DNA of 64,000 nt, taken from positions 22,382,001 to 22,446,000 of the forward strand of contig OZ316897.1 in the NCBI GenBank assembly GCA_973895155.1. The letters are read 5' to 3'. Of the stretch, positions 59,710-64,000 are shown piece after piece (position 1 is the stretch's first letter; every line of letters begins with the position of its first letter). The notes under the pieces were generated by a model. It was not told the DNA's origin and made no database searches. It was given only the letters and a program-made list of their open reading frames with translations. A program made the position numbers and the translations under genes. The stretch comes from Marsupella aquatica (lineage: Eukaryota > Marchantiophyta).

Positions 59710-60062
59710 AAATGTGTTGAGCATAGACGACACTCGCAATGGTAAGCACATGACACATCCAACGCACAAGTAGTCGATACAAGAGATACGTGGTTCACCT
59801 CCTCGAGACTACGTCCATGGAAACACACAGGAGAGCTTTACTGAACTCTAAGTCCGTCGGCCATACCAAGTCTCCACAGTGTAAGCTCTTCTCATCTCTC
59901 AAGTGGCTCCATAACAATGAGCTTAAGTTCCACTTATCCAAGCAAACACCGTTTGGCATATAGTGTGCATCCTAGTTAACCTAACCACGTCTCTAACTAT
60001 GGTTAGCCTAACTACGGTTACATGTCGTAACCCTAGACCTTGAGTAAATACCTAACAAAATG
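59710..60062 (-). mobile_element. Solo LTR with intact target-site duplication
   Basis: The 343-bp LTR at 59715-60057 has TG...CA termini on either strand (plus strand TGTTGAGC...CCTAACA). It is flanked by the perfect 5-bp duplication AAATG (59710-59714 and 60058-60062). On the minus strand it carries a 'cagtaaagctctcctgtgtg' type processing region and 'gtggttcacc' (plus strand) matching other LTR remnants here. There is no internal region, so it arose by LTR-LTR recombination. It belongs to the family represented by fragments at 3946, 7629 and 35306, not to the full copia element at 8993. Confidence 0.9.
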
Positions 60063-62052
60063 GAGTCCATGAAGACACAAAAAGTGCCTATTTTGGATAC
60101 GAGTTCCCGAAAGGCATGAAATAGGTGGGGTGGAGAGACAGGGTGTTACTACTGTATACTAACAAATGAACATGTGGATGTTTTTATTTTCTTTTATCTT
60201 TTTTTTGTTTTGAATAAATGCTTTACTAACCAGCCCTGATAATGTTTTTGTTTTGGTGTGAGAGGCCAGTCTGAAGTTGACCCCAAAAAATAAGGGGAAA
60301 AGAAAGACCTGAGTTGATTTTGAATGGAACCTCTGAATCATGTCCATGTGCATGCAAAGTAGATTCAAACCTCACAACGTCACTAGCTAGAGTGACAATT
60401 AGTTCAACATGATTTAAAGACGGGGCTAAAACATGCATGAATATCATAGAACGGATATCTTATATTTTTCAACCATTAAACCTTCTTTTCAATCTAAATT
60501 TGATTTCAGACTGAACTATTTTTATTTTTATTTTTAACTTCTTTCGGTGATGTCCTGGTTACTTTTCTTAGAGGGTAGTGAGGTGCCAAACCTAGGACTT
60601 GTTGGTGTCCTTAATTAGAACCCATGGAGAAGATTACTAAGCTTTCTCCTTGAATTCCCATCGTCCTGTGAGAAAAAAATACGTGAAAGACATGAACCCA
60701 CAATCTAACCCTGACCTTTGTTGGGAGATAATCCATTTCTGGAATAGTCACTGCGGTGAACTTTGCAAAAGAACACTCCATACAATTGAAATCCCTCCTA
60801 TAGTGCAGCTGGAAATTGCACTTATGGCCCTTGTGCTTGTAGGATAGTGTAGCACTGTCTCTAAACAATCTAACAAAACAAATGAATCCTATGAATGAAT
60901 TGTTAAGAGCTATGCAGGTTGGACATATGCATTCCTTAAGCAATCCCACCGTCAAACTTGATAATTGCAGTGTTTTCAGAGCCAATTTGTTATGTACGTT
61001 TCCGTAAGGATAACTATATGGATGAGTGCAAAATGGATTGGATTGCACCGACAATGTAGTGCAATCCCCATTTAGGTGCATTTCATATGCAGAGGTCAAT
61101 TTGTTCAAGATGCTTGATTGCCCGTACATTAGTTAATGGTTGATATTTATTAATAAACTCCCAACACTATTGGTTGGTATGGATTATTGGGAAGGCACAA
61201 CCCACTTGGACAAATGCTACCGTAGCACTTCTCTCTTACATTGACAAGCCTATGGATGAGTTCTCAATCTCGTCACACCATTAAGTTAAAATGCCTCATT
61301 ATGGAACTGAAATCAAGGCTTGCTATATGGGGATTAGTATTTATTACTAGACTTGTGTGAAACGGTCAACTTAAACGTGGACCCTACTTTGTTGTTTATC
61401 ATGCAAAATGTATGCAGATCCCTTTCATTTGGATATTTTGCTGAGCTGGCCATCTTCACTGTCACCCTAGATTCTTGTGGGAGACAATTTACTTCACCTT
61501 CAGGTTTCCCCTGTCACCGTTTGAGGTGGGGGATGCAGGTATCAGGTTTGCATCCTAATTGGGACTGTTTTGACACAATTCACACATAGCACTGAACACT
61601 TCCAAAAAATGGCATTAACGTAATTGTGCAAGCAAAGTACTGTTGGACTGGCATAAACTCACTTCTAGGGACTCCTCTCACTGAGTGTTAGCACTACATT
61701 TGGATGCCCATTGTCAGCCCTCGTGTCTCCTGCAAGGTGATTCTAAGCCACTCCCATTCATATTGTGTTGTTTTTTCTAGTGACCTACTATGGACATGTG
61801 AGCTTGTTATGATATCGTGGATTACTAGGAGCTAGATTCTTGCAGCCATTTGATTGTCTTGTGTTTCCATAGCATGAATTGGTGATTTTCATCCATCGTC
61901 CTTGTGGATTTATTTTTTAGGTCTCCCATGTTTGATTGAGGAAAATGTGTGCACATTCCATGTTGGAAGTACTCTTCTCAACGGATGACTATCAACAACT
62001 CTAGGTAGGAATTAATTGCATCCACGTAGGAATTAGATGCACGTCATTAACG
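60063..62052. other. Intergenic, nothing recognised
   Basis: No supported gene. The frame at 60611-61129 (minus) is long but has no family signature. Confidence 0.4.
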
Positions 62053-62290
62053 TGACACCAAAATTCCAAAATTAGAGTGACACACTATTGTGTGAACATT
62101 TAAAAAAAAAATATCAAATCACACTAAGTATGTTGAGTCACGCTTTTTGTGACACCAAAATTAGAATCACACTAATTAAATATGTAAAGTCACGTCCTTT
62201 ACTTTATGACACCAAAATTACAGTGACCGACACTAAATTATGTGAACAAATCAAACTAAATAAGTATGTTAAGTCACACTTAACTTTGTA
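62053..62290. repeat. Degenerate tandem array of 'tgacaccaaaatta' units
   Basis: 'tgacaccaaaatt' starts at 62053, 62150 and 62207, each followed by 'ag..tgacacacta / gaatcacacta / gtgaccgacacta' and 'taagtatgttaagtcac' variants. Units of about 60-97 bp, strongly diverged. Confidence 0.7.
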
Positions 62291-64000
62291 TTGAGAGGCC
62301 CACTGAGTCTCATTCTCAGTATGCAGTATTCAAGGCGAAAACCTCAATTAGTGAGATTAAAAGTGTGAGTTCATGTCAGCTCAAATTAGAGTGACACTTG
62401 AAATAATGCGAGTCACTATTTTACGTGAGATGTAAAATTTGAAGGGACGAGAGGCGGAGGTGGGGAGAGAGTGACGAGGGAGAATGCCATCATGACCACT
62501 CCTGATGAGTATCGTTCCTGTTTTGGGATTCCATCGCAAAACTTCTGCTTCCTATGCTGCAGCAATACAAGCCCAGCAAGGGAATCCGTTACGAATTGAC
62601 GCTTATACGTGCAAGAGATCTTCACAATACACTGAATGTCGGTCAGTCCAGCTGCGTGTACCAGAGTAATTCGTGACTACCCCATGTGCGATCACGAGCT
62701 GCCCAGAGGTGCACTTCGCTGCCCTCCCCTGCTGCTCACAGCCAATGTGACATGACGCAGACGCAGATTGAGTTCATGGACGCGAATATATCCAAATGGA
62801 ATTTTGAGAGGCGTTGTTGAGATATCAGCTCTTCCAGAACGCTTTCCTAGATGACAATGCAATTGGAGAAGTCCATGGTTCGCCCTCCCAGGGCTACACG
62901 CAAGGTTAGCCAGAACTCTTTAAAACCCTGCTACAATAGGATCTCAATTAGAACGGAAATCCACTCTGCAGTCCAAAAAGGCAAAATTGGAAGCACCGTT
63001 GAGAGGTAGCTGTAGGCCCCTTGATACTGGTGTCGCATAAAGTTGTTCACCCTTTCGTAACATTATTACTCCCAGGCGTATTAGGGTATGAGTCTGCAGA
63101 GCGATAATGTTAACCTCATGTAAGCCATGACGATGTACAAAAAAATAAGCAACGGGAAGGACGGGGATCCCTGATTCAACAAGACTAATGCACAGATCTG
63201 TAAAGCCCAAGAACCATCCAGTGGTGCGCACAAATTTTCTAATGTAGTATTTGGAAACTGGTCCCAATAACTCGGATGACGATTACAGACACAAAGCCCT
63301 GTCTCCTTGATCAGCTTTGGAGCATGGCGTTGAGTGGAGCAACAAATACAGAAATAATAAATTCTCACAACAAAATAGAAAACAAAGGAGATTTGAAAAA
63401 ATAATAATGACAAAAAAAACAAGTAACAAAATTTGAGACCTTCATTCTATAAGAAAAAATCTGGCAAAGAAACATCACAATAAACATAGAAAAACCATCC
63501 AGGAGTAATACGACCACGGAGTGAATCCGATGCCATTCACCATCCATTTGAGAAAGTATTAAAAAAAGACAATAAATTCCACCACGAAGACCGTTCAACA
63601 TGGCCTTGGCCATACCTGCGATATGAATTGAACTGGATCAACTCATCAAATAAATTCCTTGGGGTATCACCAGAGTCAATCTGCAGTTCTTAATAACAGG
63701 TAGAAACGCTCTACCATTCAAACAAATGCCCTTTAGGGTAAGGATTTACTTACAACAGTCAGGTCCATCTCGAGGTGAACATATCCATCAATGAACAAAT
63801 GACCTGAACTGGACACTCATGTTCATCTCCCCCGAGGAAAGATGTCTAAAGATCATATGCCCATAACTGTCACATGCGGAGTCTTTGGACCAAAAATTAA
63901 GCTACACAAGTGGAACAAACAGAAACACATGGCATCAGCAGGGATGTTTCCAGCCACTTCCCATCATATACTGAAATCTGCAAAGGTGCTGAAATAGCAG
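62291..64000. other. Unassigned; hydrophobic minus-strand frames at 62944-63613
   Basis: Minus-strand frames with Phe/Leu/Ile-rich translations overlap here, and a possible splice acceptor ('tcatatcgcag' on the minus strand, about 63617) precedes one of them. T-rich DNA gives such translations by chance, and no family is recognised. No gene is called. The window ends in this stretch. Confidence 0.25.

Noticed and set aside
62944-63613. Hydrophobic minus-strand frames resembling a membrane protein
   Set aside because: T-rich sequence produces Phe/Leu-rich translations in all frames. No conserved motif is present and the frames are broken by stops, although one possible splice acceptor is nearby.
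1-64000. A bacterial-style defence or biosynthetic gene cluster
   Set aside because: The content is eukaryotic throughout (introns, LTR elements, LINE, plant transcription factor). No contiguous set of prokaryotic genes exists.

Overview
This is nuclear DNA from a land plant. It is repeat-rich and gene-poor. The land-plant assignment rests on one spliced KANADI-type GARP transcription factor gene, TTTAGGG-type telomere units, a plant-type Ty1/copia element primed by initiator-tRNA-Met, and a plant L1-like LINE remnant. The KANADI protein is long (675 residues predicted) with a Ser/Gln/Asn-rich N-terminal half, and the gene sits in a large repeat-rich flank. I lean towards a seed-free plant (bryophyte, lycophyte or fern), but the sequence alone does not settle this. 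Nothing bacterial, viral or organellar was seen.

Layout. Positions 1-8990 hold no gene I can support. They contain tandem repeats (365-556, 3243-3410, 4218-4546), a TIR-element fragment (3733-3945) and decayed copia-type LTR pieces (3946-4215, 7629-8005). Positions 8988-15042 are a structurally complete Ty1/copia retrotransposon: 323-bp LTRs, TATGC target duplication, primer-binding site, gag-pol frame and polypurine tract. Its frame has one internal stop and two changed motif residues. A 179-bp MITE with a 9-10 bp target duplication lies immediately beside it (15050-15228), and a sister copy is at 37972-38146. Positions 15.2-49.5 kb are intergenic. They carry two tRNA-related SINE-like copies (31265-31540 and 35468-35700), a TIR element (28655-28920), a head-to-head telomere-repeat palindrome (22855-22885), a hairpin (25369-25415), repeated CCCGGG-centred palindromes (41617-41730), a dead LINE 3' end (44140-45190) and several local duplications.

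Positions 49.55-56.5 kb are the genic island: a GC-rich promoter/leader with short ATG-initiated upstream frames, then the six-exon KANADI coding region (52219-56075, + strand). Every splice junction obeys GT-AG and keeps frame, and the joined product contains all the family's signature blocks. From 56.5 kb to the end the window is again intergenic, with an exact 206-bp tandem duplication (58500-58911), a solo LTR with AAATG target duplication (59715-60057) and a degenerate tandem array (62053-62290).

The features do not form an operon or pathway. The window is one developmental regulator gene embedded in transposon-derived DNA of different ages. All coordinates and mismatch counts were made by eye; homology statements rest on remembered family motifs, not on a search.
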